A DNA stretch of 40,827 nucleotides. Source: a bacterium (GTDB lineage: Bacteria > 4484-113 > JAGGVC01). The number at the start of each line of letters is the position of its first letter. Within the stretch, counting starts at the first letter, position 1. A program made the position numbers and the translations under genes. This document shows positions 1 through 7,954 of the stretch, in pieces. The stretch covers positions 1 to 40,827 of the forward strand of contig JAGGVC010000009.1 of assembly GCA_021158185.1 (NCBI GenBank), given 5' to 3'. Below the pieces are notes generated by a model. That model searched no databases. It was not told where the DNA came from and saw only the letters and a list, made by a program, of their open reading frames with translations.

Positions 1-31
1 CTGCTGCGAAAATTCTGTAACGCATACTCAT
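1..31 (-). CDS. 5' end of a leftward gene cut by the window edge
   Basis: Only ten codons are visible, reading MSMRYRIFAA before the window ends. An ATG at 31 (a second lies at 25) is preceded five bases upstream by GGAGGG (36-41), a strong ribosome binding site. A sigma70-type promoter lies further upstream at 109-136. The residues look like the basic start of a signal peptide or membrane anchor, but too little is present to say what the protein does. It follows the sugar-nucleotide pyrophosphorylase gene on the same strand but has its own promoter. Confidence 0.6.
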   Translation of the reverse strand, partial: MSMRYRIFAA

Positions 32-52
32 AGCATCCCTCCGAAATCCGGT

Positions 53-72
53 GGGCTTAACCTTTCAAGCCC
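53..72 (-). other. Hairpin in the 5' leader of the leftward partial gene
   Basis: GGGCTT at 53-58 and AAGCCC at 67-72 form a perfect 6-bp stem with an 8-base loop. It lies between the predicted transcription start (about 102) and the ribosome binding site (36-41). No U-tract follows, so a leader structure or mRNA stabiliser is more likely than an intrinsic terminator. It could also mark the 3' end of the pyrophosphorylase transcript. Confidence 0.35.
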
Positions 73-108
73 CTTTAGCATTTTCAGACGCACGAAACCG
101 ACACCGAT

Positions 109-136
109 ATGATACTTGCTCAAATTTTCCTGTCAA
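109..136 (-). promoter_or_regulatory. Sigma70-like promoter for the leftward partial gene
   Basis: On the minus strand a perfect -35 TTGACA (131-136) is followed after 16 bases by TATCAT (109-114), five of six matches to the -10 consensus. Transcription would start near 102, giving a leader of about 70 bases. Confidence 0.6.
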
Positions 137-186
137 GCCGACATTTTCAGCCTGTGCAAGGCAAGTCTTTCAATGAGTCAGTAAGC

Positions 187-1251
187 CTATTCTTCCCACG
201 TATCGAACGGGACGCGCTTGTCCTTGGTGATGCAGACGCCTGATACGCGTTCGTCAGGTTTGATTTCGACTTCGGGGCCCACTATGCAGTTTTCGACGAC
301 CGCGCCCGCGCCGATTTTTGCGAAGGGCAGGGCGATTGTCCGCCACAGGCTCGCGTTGTCGCCCACTTCGCAACCGCGCATCAGAACAACGAGCCCCGGC
401 TGTTCATCATCACGCTCGCGCTCATCATCGAGCTTCGGCTTGCCGTTGAGCTTCACAGTTTTGTTTATATAAATGTATCTCTTGAAAAGGCTGAATCCCT
501 TTTCATCCGAACTGCCGAATGCCGGATCGTACATCTGATAATGATGCAGGATTTCGAAATGCGCGCGCCAGTAGCTCGTAAGTGTGCCGATGTCGCGCCA
601 GTATCCGCGATGTTCGAAGCCGATTACAGACACCCCGTTGAGAATCCAAGCGGGGAAGAGGTCTCGTTCCAGGCTGAGTTTATTGCCCGGATCGACATCC
701 TCAAGAAGCGCGGGATCGAGAATGTATATGCCTGAATTAACGAAATACGGCGGATCGCCGGGCTCTGACGTTTTTTCCTGGAACGCGCAGATTCTCCCGT
801 CAGGCGCAAACTTGATCAGTCCGTATCTGCTGGGATCCGGAACATTCACGGTTGCAATGCACACGCGCGCCTCATCCGATGTGTATGCAGCAAGCATAGC
901 CTGCAAGTCTATGTTGCACACGATGTCGCCGTTGGCTACGAGCACTTCCTTTTCAGCGCAGATCGCGTGGTACGCGTTCTTAAGCGCGCCGCCCGTGCCG
1001 AGCGGATTGTCTTCGAACACGGGGATAATCTCAAGGCTGAATCCGTCGTTCTTTTCGAAGAGATCCAGCACATCCTCCGAGCCGTGGCCAAGGCACAGCA
1101 CGATGCGCGATATCCCTGCTTCCTTGAAAAGCTGGAGCAGGTAGAGGATGATTGGCTTGTCAAGAAGCGGTACCGCGGCCTTCGGCATTTCGTCCGTCAG
1201 CGGATACAGCCTTGTTCCCAGGCCACCGATTAGAACAACTGCAGTACGCAT
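187..1251 (-). CDS. Sugar-nucleotide pyrophosphorylase (mannose-1-phosphate guanylyltransferase-like)
   Basis: This 354-residue cytosolic enzyme should join a sugar 1-phosphate to an NTP, giving an NDP-sugar and pyrophosphate. The N-terminal nucleotidyltransferase domain (about 1-230) opens with the signature GGLGTRLYPLT followed by PKAAVPLLDKP, with the catalytic lysine in the latter. A metal-binding Asp is in VLVANGDIV near residue 110. The C-terminal ~100 residues have hexapeptide-like repeats (GCEVGDNASL, AKIGAGAVVENCIVG) typical of a left-handed beta-helix, interrupted by a charged DE/R-rich insert. Whether the product is GDP-mannose or dTDP/UDP-glucose cannot be read from sequence; the GDP-mannose dehydratase-like gene at 28 kb favours GDP-mannose. 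The ATG at 1251 has no Shine-Dalgarno and a TATAAT six bases upstream, so the message is probably leaderless. Confidence 0.85.
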   Translation of the reverse strand: MRTAVVLIGGLGTRLYPLTDEMPKAAVPLLDKPIILYLLQLFKEAGISRIVLCLGHGSEDVLDLFEKNDGFSLEIIPVFEDNPLGTGGALKNAYHAICAEKEVLVANGDIVCNIDLQAMLAAYTSDEARVCIATVNVPDPSRYGLIKFAPDGRICAFQEKTSEPGDPPYFVNSGIYILDPALLEDVDPGNKLSLERDLFPAWILNGVSVIGFEHRGYWRDIGTLTSYWRAHFEILHHYQMYDPAFGSSDEKGFSLFKRYIYINKTVKLNGKPKLDDERERDDEQPGLVVLMRGCEVGDNASLWRTIALPFAKIGAGAVVENCIVGPEVEIKPDERVSGVCITKDKRVPFDTWEE

Positions 1252-1257
1252 GCACCG

Positions 1258-1263
1258 ATTATA
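1258..1263 (-). promoter_or_regulatory. -10 box (TATAAT) giving a leaderless pyrophosphorylase mRNA
   Basis: A perfect TATAAT on the minus strand ends six bases before the ATG at 1251, so transcription should begin at or within a base of the start codon. A weak ATTACA -35-like hexamer lies 17 bases upstream (1281-1286). The gene can therefore be transcribed independently of the macroglobulin gene upstream. Confidence 0.55.
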
Positions 1264-1298
1264 ACGCGCCAGGCCGATCCTGTAATGAATTCAGCAAG

Positions 1299-4200
1299 CT
1301 ATGCAACAGTGAGTTTAATCGCGCCGGTTGTTTCAAGATTGTCAGGATCGTAGTACTCGTAGATTCTGCTCGGGCCGACAGCTGCTTCGATGGGATAGAG
1401 CGCCTTGAGACGGTAACGAATCACCAGGCTTTCATCGCGCTTCATTCCCCGAATATAGATGATTATATGGTTCGCGGTTTTCTCCCACCTGCTGATTACT
1501 CCGCTGCCTGCGAGTTCATCCAGGTCGGGTGTCCACACATCGAATCCAGGCGGCACCGGCAGGTCGAGAACGACCATCCCTGTTTCCCCGGGGCCGATGT
1601 AACGCGCGGTTACCTCCACATTCACGCTGTCGTCCACAGCGAGATTCTTGCGATCATAGCTTACGTCGAGTTCGAATTCGTTTACAACAGGGGTATCGCG
1701 CAAACCTTTCCACGGAAGGTTGTAGGTAGTCTCAAGTTGGTAGTAAAGCTTGCTCTTTTCGTTGGAATCCGAGATCGAAATATCCACCTTGTTGCTGGTT
1801 TCGAGAAACTGCGAAAGATCTATGAAGTGCGTAACGTCAGCGCTTTCCTTGTCAATTTCGATGGTTCGTACGACCTCATCAGCCACCCTTATATTAACGG
1901 TGCCGGTTCCGTTGTACGCGAGTGATTCACTTGCCGCGATGAGCGTCTTGAGCGAGAGAACCGTCGCCTGCGTACTCCCCCACGTACCATCCGGCATCTT
2001 CCGGCTTACGAGCCAGTCGAGCGCCTTGTCGGCAATGCCAATTCCCGCATCAGCACGAATCAGCGCGTACGCTGCGAGTGCCGTGGTTTCGACATCAGCG
2101 GAATTCCCCTGGCCGTATGTGAAGGTCGGATTCTTTGCTTCCCACCACACAAGGCCGGTTTCATCGGATTCAGCCATATCGACAAGTCGTTTCGACAGAA
2201 GTTTGGTCTGGTCGGATTCGCCTTCAATCGCAAGCAGAGCGTTAATTGCGAGTGCAAGTGCATAGGGATCTTCGTTCTTTGTTCCGCTGTCCTTGATATA
2301 GTTTACAGCATTGAAAAGCTCGCCCTCTGTTACACCCGCGCGTGCAAGCGCCCAAACGATATAGGCATTGGTCGTAAGCTCTCCTTCTGCTAGGTTGCCG
2401 ATTGACTCGTACCAGTGGCCTGAGCCGCGGAACAGCATCGTGCCGGGTTCTGCCTGGGATATCAGCCATTCCCGCGTTCGCTCGATCAATTCAGAATCGA
2501 CGTAGCTTACTTCCGCCATATCGATAAATCCCATCAGCCCATATGCAGTTAACAGCAAGTCTGCCGGAGTTTCTCCGAACCAGTCGAACCCGCCGCCCTC
2601 AACCTCGAATGTGACAAGACGTTGGTAGCCTAGAGATACGAGTTCCTTCGCCCTCATCTCGAGTTCGGGATTCAACTGTCCCGATTTATTCATGTAGTTC
2701 AGCGCCATCACATTCGGGTAGGTTGTGGACGAGGTCTGCTCGAAGCAGCCGCTTGGCATTTTGAATACTCCGTCAATCCCGTCCACTACCTGGCTGAACG
2801 CACCGCCATAAACCTTGAGAAGAACCTTCCCGCTTCCAGGCACGATGCCTTCTGGAACCTGGGCTGTCAAACTAGCCTTTCCGTCTTCGAGTTTTCCGTT
2901 TTCAGCGGTTTTGAATTCACGACCATCCGGCACAACTCTCACGTCGCGTACCAGGGCATCAGAACCGCCTGATCTGCCTGACGCGCTGGCTGTCATAGTA
3001 AATGCACCTGCCTCATTTGCAGTGATGGGAAAGTGGACGCTTCTGACCTCATTGGGCTTGAGCGTAATCGAGCGGCTCAGGGATTTGGATGTCTCGAACC
3101 ACTTTTCTTTCTTAAGGCTGATATGGAAAGACTGTGGTGAATCGAGATAGTTGTATACGACAACGGGAATGGATATTTTGTCGCCGCGCGTTAGCTCCAC
3201 AGGCAAATCGAAATCGATAAAGAAATCCGCTGCAACCGGCATTTCAAGATTGCCAATAGCAACATTGCCGGAACGGTCGTTCGCAGTCGCTGTGATGTTC
3301 CAGGTCGTGATGCTGTCTGCAAGCTCGAATGTGTAATCGGTCTGTCCGGATTCATCAACGATGATCTCAGGAACCCATAGCATAGTCTCGGGAAAGTGCT
3401 TTCGAACGCGCACTGGCTTGGGGCGTTCCCACGCGGCCTGAGGCGCCCGGTGTTTCTCGGTCGTGATCCCTCGTGGAGCCATTGCCGCTTCCTCCGCCAA
3501 TCCGTTCCTTTCGATGCCGGCGGTCAGAATATCGGCGCCTTCCATATAAGCTTTGGTTTGTAATCGGCTCGTCGGAATCCATAGAGCTGCGGCAATAAGA
3601 ATCAAGACTCCTATAATCCATGCAGTTTTAGCCGCATATCGCGCTGCTGTGAACTGTTTGCCTGTGAACGGGTGCTCAAGATTATTGCTCATAAACGCGA
3701 CAGCAAGGAACACCGGTGACAGGGAAAGCGCAGCGGTGATAACGAGAGCCCATATTGATTCGTATTCAGTCAAGAATGAAACTTGGCCGGATGCCACAAG
3801 GTATATCCAAAGACCTGCAACGAAATAAGCTGCGGCAAGTATCATAGACTTGACGCGATAAAGGTTGATTTGTTCGCCTATTACCTTTGCGGAAATCGTG
3901 CTCGTTACAACTCCGACCAAAGCGATTGCTATCGAAACAACAATCGCAGCTTCTCGCGAGACGGCGAAGAGGAATACCGATAATGGCATGATGAATGATG
4001 GAAGAAGTGCCGTTACCGATAGTCGCCTGTAAGAGAGCCAAAGCTTGCGCGACAAATTTTCAGGCTCGAACGCCATGTGTTGAACCAGAGAGATGATGAA
4101 GATTATAAGAACCAGGCCGAGCAAAACTAATGGGATGCCGAAAGAAGCCGATCTCCTTGCACTGGATATATGTTTTTCAAAGCGTTCAAGCTCGCTATCA

Positions 4201-6812
4201 GCGGTGCTTTTACTTACTGGATACAATTCGCTGTAGAGCACGCCTTCACGGGCCGCGACCGCTCTTCCAAGGGCTTGATATGTATATTCGAGTTGCTTTC
4301 TTGCGGCGTCGATCTTGCTTTCTTCTATCTGCGGCTTGATTTCTTTGAATACTTGCTCGACGGACGGCAAAGCGTGTATGACGCGGTCAAGGTCTCCGGG
4401 ATGAATTTCGACTTTCGGGTCCATCAATTCGAGAAGCAGGCTGTAATAAATATTTTCTAGCCCGGTCCTTTTATCTTCGACGCCGAGAACCTTGCTGTCG
4501 ATTGCAACGAGTCCTACCGCTCCCGATGTTGGATTGCCCTTCGCACCTTTCAATGCAATTGTCAGGCTTGCGGATTCACCCGGCGAGTGCTTGGTTCGAT
4601 CAGGTGTCATACTGACGCTGAGGACGGGACTATCGCTCTTGACGAAGATTACGCGCCTGTCGTGGTACAGAAGTTCGGATTCATCAGCGGCATCGGTCGG
4701 TATGTATGCCCTGATTTCAGTTTTGCCTAGCATCTGAGGTGTAACCGTGAACTCGAAGTCCGCGATTCCGGTTATCGTGGGCGAGCTTTTCGTGAGTATG
4801 ATCTGTTTTCCGCATACAACGTCGAGGTAAACGGTTGATTGACTGAATTTGGATGGATAAAAGACCTTGACCTTTATGCTTTCGCCCGGCTCGTAGACGA
4901 CCTTGTCCGTATGAATCAGGAATGGCGGGCGTGTTTCGTACTCGTAACAGGAGAAGAAAAACTCGAATCTATTGTCCTCATCGTCCCAGCAAGTGACGCG
5001 GACGGTGTCGCCCGTTTCTGAGGCTTTAACCAGGCCTGAGTAGAGACCGGGCGAAATTTCCAATGCCGGATTCTGCCTAGTGGGCGATTCGAAGATCACT
5101 TTCTCCGGACTCCACGGCGTACCGTCGAGCTTGCTTATCGTGAAGTAGACATAATTGTCGAGACCCATATGCCATGCTCCACTTTCGGGAATCAGCTTTG
5201 CAACGTACTCGTATTCGGACACTGGCAGCTGCCTCGAAACCGTATGGCGCTGGCCTGCGCTGTCTGTGATCTCGATGTTAATATTAAGCTCGGTTGTATT
5301 GTTGTACGGATCGCGGGCAAACATTTTTTCCGGCAGTTTGAAGGAGTAGTTGAATTTGCCCGAAGAATCGAGCGAGCCTTCCACGACTCCGGCCGTAACT
5401 TCCTCTACGTCGAAGTATGTGAATTCCAGATGTGCTTCACCTTCCGAAACGGGTTTGCCGAAATAATACGAAGCAGTGATGTTTCCGCTGATAGTGTCTC
5501 CCGGGAACGCCCACTCCCGGTCTGGTTCAAAAGCAATTTTTATAGGCGGCAACTTGTAGCGGTCAACCTTGACCGTGGCCGTTTCTTCCTGCTCTCCTGC
5601 AATGACCCTGAGCGTGTAGTCTCCGAGAGGAACAAGGTCTGCAAGCTTGAAATCGATCGAGGCAATACCCCATTCGCTCGTTTTCGCGGGCTCGCGCATA
5701 AGCTTGGTGCCGTCGGGCGCCTCAACCTGGAAAAAAACTTTCAAATTGGAAGCGTTTATATGAGCGGATCTATCTGTGACAAGCGTTCTCATATGAATGG
5801 TCTGGCCTGGTTGATATCGCGGCTTGTCGTGGCTTAAAATAATATTCAGGTTCCGCTCGATACTGACGGGATATTCGAGCGTTTGCCAGCTTCCGTGGTA
5901 AAACGCGGATATGACGAGCGTAGGGTTTTCGCCGATTTTGACCGGAGCCGGAAATGATTCATCTATGGTGCCGCTTATGTTGGTTTTCCCCTTGTAAAGC
6001 AGCTCCCTGCCGGACGTTGAAACGAGAGAGAGACGGACTGGAACTTCGCTGAGAAATCCATCTTTCTCAAGGCTGAACCTGCCGATGAACCCAACAAGAT
6101 TGGGATTCCACTCGGTTTTTGGCAGTACTTCAAGCTCCGGCATCCTGATCGGAAATTCACCTTCTTGCGCGTCGGCATCCTCCTTCATTTTCATATCAGG
6201 GGATTTGATGCTTAATTCATCTTCCTCGTATGCACTATCCGGAACTGACGTCTCTTGAGTGCTCCCTTCCTTGAAGCTTTCGGGAACGGGAAGCGCAATA
6301 AGCTGCCTGTATTCCTGTTTCAATACTTCGAGCTCGCTTTTTGAAAACTTCTTTTTTTCCCTCAGGCGCGCCACGACTCTAAGCGACATATCGGAGCCGG
6401 GAATGATCGTACGCGTACCGTACGCCTGCAGTACAAGCGGCGAGGGTTTTCTCGACAGCTGGAACGACCAGAAAACTCCGATGAAAATCAGCATCAGATA
6501 AACCGCGGCTGCCCAAAGCATTCGAAGCCTTGAAACCCGTCGGATTCTCTTTTGGAGGGAGCGATGGATTTCACCTTCGGACGCAATGTGTTCACGAATT
6601 TTTTGCCATTCTTGAGTTGTCGGCATCGTATCAGGAGCATCGGGCAATAATTTCAGGAAAGCAGCAATCTCGGAATATCGGCGGGAGAATTCAACATCTT
6701 TTTCCAGTCGCTTCTTTACATTTTCCTTCGACGCATCATCCAGTTCGCCGTAGTAATGCAGTACTATAAGCTCATCGTCACTTCCAAACGATTCAATCGG
6801 GTTCTTATTCAT
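1299..6812 (-). CDS. Anti-sigma-like domain fused to a polytopic alpha-2-macroglobulin
   Basis: About 1837 residues. In order: an acidic cytoplasmic N-terminus (about 1-80) resembling anti-sigma folds (LHYYGELDDASKENV) but lacking the Cys ligands of zinc anti-sigma factors; a transmembrane helix at about 98-117; a linker; repeated beta-rich macroglobulin domains (about 235-790); a six-helix membrane region (about 889-1081); an A2M domain (FPETMLWVPEI, DSITTWNITATA, about 1140-1230); a thioester domain with the CxEQ motif as GCFEQ (Cys about 1356, codon near 2745-2747); an alpha-toroid; and a C-terminal receptor-binding-like domain. Family members trap proteases by bait cleavage and covalent thioester capture. 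The ATG at 6812 has AAGGAGG six bases upstream and overlaps the sigma gene stop by eight bases, so the two are translationally coupled. I infer an envelope sensor that restrains the sigma factor. No bait-site specificity is readable. Confidence 0.88.
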   Translation of the reverse strand: MNKNPIESFGSDDELIVLHYYGELDDASKENVKKRLEKDVEFSRRYSEIAAFLKLLPDAPDTMPTTQEWQKIREHIASEGEIHRSLQKRIRRVSRLRMLWAAAVYLMLIFIGVFWSFQLSRKPSPLVLQAYGTRTIIPGSDMSLRVVARLREKKKFSKSELEVLKQEYRQLIALPVPESFKEGSTQETSVPDSAYEEDELSIKSPDMKMKEDADAQEGEFPIRMPELEVLPKTEWNPNLVGFIGRFSLEKDGFLSEVPVRLSLVSTSGRELLYKGKTNISGTIDESFPAPVKIGENPTLVISAFYHGSWQTLEYPVSIERNLNIILSHDKPRYQPGQTIHMRTLVTDRSAHINASNLKVFFQVEAPDGTKLMREPAKTSEWGIASIDFKLADLVPLGDYTLRVIAGEQEETATVKVDRYKLPPIKIAFEPDREWAFPGDTISGNITASYYFGKPVSEGEAHLEFTYFDVEEVTAGVVEGSLDSSGKFNYSFKLPEKMFARDPYNNTTELNINIEITDSAGQRHTVSRQLPVSEYEYVAKLIPESGAWHMGLDNYVYFTISKLDGTPWSPEKVIFESPTRQNPALEISPGLYSGLVKASETGDTVRVTCWDDEDNRFEFFFSCYEYETRPPFLIHTDKVVYEPGESIKVKVFYPSKFSQSTVYLDVVCGKQIILTKSSPTITGIADFEFTVTPQMLGKTEIRAYIPTDAADESELLYHDRRVIFVKSDSPVLSVSMTPDRTKHSPGESASLTIALKGAKGNPTSGAVGLVAIDSKVLGVEDKRTGLENIYYSLLLELMDPKVEIHPGDLDRVIHALPSVEQVFKEIKPQIEESKIDAARKQLEYTYQALGRAVAAREGVLYSELYPVSKSTADSELERFEKHISSARRSASFGIPLVLLGLVLIIFIISLVQHMAFEPENLSRKLWLSYRRLSVTALLPSFIMPLSVFLFAVSREAAIVVSIAIALVGVVTSTISAKVIGEQINLYRVKSMILAAAYFVAGLWIYLVASGQVSFLTEYESIWALVITAALSLSPVFLAVAFMSNNLEHPFTGKQFTAARYAAKTAWIIGVLILIAAALWIPTSRLQTKAYMEGADILTAGIERNGLAEEAAMAPRGITTEKHRAPQAAWERPKPVRVRKHFPETMLWVPEIIVDESGQTDYTFELADSITTWNITATANDRSGNVAIGNLEMPVAADFFIDFDLPVELTRGDKISIPVVVYNYLDSPQSFHISLKKEKWFETSKSLSRSITLKPNEVRSVHFPITANEAGAFTMTASASGRSGGSDALVRDVRVVPDGREFKTAENGKLEDGKASLTAQVPEGIVPGSGKVLLKVYGGAFSQVVDGIDGVFKMPSGCFEQTSSTTYPNVMALNYMNKSGQLNPELEMRAKELVSLGYQRLVTFEVEGGGFDWFGETPADLLLTAYGLMGFIDMAEVSYVDSELIERTREWLISQAEPGTMLFRGSGHWYESIGNLAEGELTTNAYIVWALARAGVTEGELFNAVNYIKDSGTKNEDPYALALAINALLAIEGESDQTKLLSKRLVDMAESDETGLVWWEAKNPTFTYGQGNSADVETTALAAYALIRADAGIGIADKALDWLVSRKMPDGTWGSTQATVLSLKTLIAASESLAYNGTGTVNIRVADEVVRTIEIDKESADVTHFIDLSQFLETSNKVDISISDSNEKSKLYYQLETTYNLPWKGLRDTPVVNEFELDVSYDRKNLAVDDSVNVEVTARYIGPGETGMVVLDLPVPPGFDVWTPDLDELAGSGVISRWEKTANHIIIYIRGMKRDESLVIRYRLKALYPIEAAVGPSRIYEYYDPDNLETTGAIKLTVA

Positions 6813-7416
6813 CCGCCCCTCCTTTGATAGGACGCGCGTCGATATGTACGCCGGCATAGGCGAAATGCTTCATCAGATTTGCCACGGCCTTGAAAAGATG
6901 CGCTTTAACAGAGCCTTCCTTCAGCTTCAGGACCTCTGCAATTTCCTTTAGTTTGAGCGAGTTCTGATGGCGAAGAATAAACACTTTTCGCTGCTGATCG
7001 GGCAACTTGCTTATTCCGAGCCGGAATGTGTCCTCGATCAATTCCGCATCGTATTGCTGCTCGGGGTTCATCTCCTTCGAAGTGACCTGTAGGCCAAATG
7101 TATCGCCGAATTGCCAGTGCTCGACTTCCAGGGGGCGTTCACGAATTTGTCTGCGTGTTGCCCGAAGGAACGTTCTTGCCTTGTTTGCTGCGACTGTATA
7201 AAGCCACGTGCTGAATTTCGCCCGGGGCTGCCAGCGGTCGAGCGCCTTATAAGCTGAGAGCATCGTTTCCTGCACGAGATCGAGCGAATTCTCCCTTTCG
7301 CTAATAATTCGATAAAAGAACGAGAACAGCCTTTGTCGGTAACGGCTGAAGAGCTCATCGAACGCACTTTCATCGCCCATTTGAAACAACTCCACCAGTT
7401 TTTCGTCGGAATGCAC
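6805..7416 (-). CDS. ECF-subfamily RNA polymerase sigma factor
   Basis: A 203-residue sigma70-family factor of the extracytoplasmic function type, with only regions 2 and 4. Region 2 (about 15-75) contains DELFSRYRQRLFSFFYRI and the core-binding and -10 recognition stretch DLVQETMLSAYKAL. Region 4 (about 135-185) has LPDQQRKVFILRH followed by the helix-turn-helix LKEIAEVLKLKEGSVKAHL. The GTG at 7416 is chosen because CGGAG (7423-7427) sits six bases upstream; an in-frame TTG at 7437 lacks such a site. The 3' end overlaps the macroglobulin gene, which begins with an anti-sigma-like segment, the usual arrangement for an ECF factor and its cognate regulator. A TATATT at 7477-7482 is a possible -10 box. 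No clear self-recognised ECF promoter could be identified. Confidence 0.9.
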   Translation of the reverse strand: MHSDEKLVELFQMGDESAFDELFSRYRQRLFSFFYRIISERENSLDLVQETMLSAYKALDRWQPRAKFSTWLYTVAANKARTFLRATRRQIRERPLEVEHWQFGDTFGLQVTSKEMNPEQQYDAELIEDTFRLGISKLPDQQRKVFILRHQNSLKLKEIAEVLKLKEGSVKAHLFKAVANLMKHFAYAGVHIDARPIKGGADE

Positions 7417-7532
7417 GTGATACTCCGAGGAAGCCAACCTGAAAAAGCCGGCTGATTATTCAAACCAAATTCGAAGAATATAGTTTACTATCTGATTGGG
7501 TGTTTTCTCTACTTTTATTCCGCTTAAGACTG

Positions 7533-7541
7533 TGGTATTAT
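7533..7541 (+). promoter_or_regulatory. Extended -10 promoter of the small membrane protein gene
   Basis: TGGTATTAT matches the extended -10 pattern TGnTATAAT with one mismatch. Transcription would start near 7548, leaving a leader of about 22 bases that contains the ribosome binding site. The -35 region is poor (TTTTAT). Confidence 0.45.
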
Positions 7542-7569
7542 TGTCACGATTTATCTGGAGGGTGAGGAA

Positions 7570-7809
7570 ATGCCAGGTTTTACTGAACTTGCCGTGATGG
7601 TGTTCGCACTTGCGATTTCGTTCTCTGTTTTTCTTGTTCACAAAGGGGTCAAGGAAAAGGAGGCGGGGTTGACGGTTCTTGCCGTGATTCTCTTTCTCGC
7701 AAGCGTAATTCTAACTTTCATGATCATCTACAGGGTGTCGTTCGCCGGCTCACTAACCGAGGATGAACCGGCGTCAATTCCCGAGATGGTCGAAGAAGTA
7801 ACGAACTAG
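7570..7809 (+). CDS. Small two-helix membrane protein of unknown function
   Basis: A 79-residue protein with two hydrophobic helices (about residues 6-23 and 36-57) separated by a short basic loop (HKGVKEKEAG), and an acidic C-terminal tail rich in Glu and Asp. The basic loop suggests a hairpin with both ends outside and the loop in the cytoplasm. The start is well supported by GGAGGG (7557-7562) before the ATG, and an extended -10 promoter lies just upstream. It is divergent from the ECF sigma gene, so it may share regulation with it, but no sigma-specific motif is visible. I do not recognise a family. Confidence 0.7.
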   Translation: MPGFTELAVMVFALAISFSVFLVHKGVKEKEAGLTVLAVILFLASVILTFMIIYRVSFAGSLTEDEPASIPEMVEEVTN

Positions 7810-7834
7810 ACAGTTTTCCAGGCGGAGTGCGGAA

Positions 7835-7850
7835 TCGGCATTTTTGCCGA
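7835..7850. terminator. Hairpin between convergent genes
   Basis: TCGGCA (7835-7840), a TTTT loop and TGCCGA (7845-7850) form a perfect 6-bp stem between the end of the small membrane protein gene and the end of the oppositely oriented cyclase gene. The position fits a terminator. There is no U-tract on either strand, so termination would be weak or factor-assisted. Confidence 0.35.
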
Positions 7851-7954
7851 ATGTAGCGTGTCGCCTCGCTTCGGGATCAAGTCGCAGTATGTTTCGCGTG
7901 GTGTTGCGGTGCATCTCATATTCTGTTCGAATTCTGCTCTGGCAAGAGCGGATA

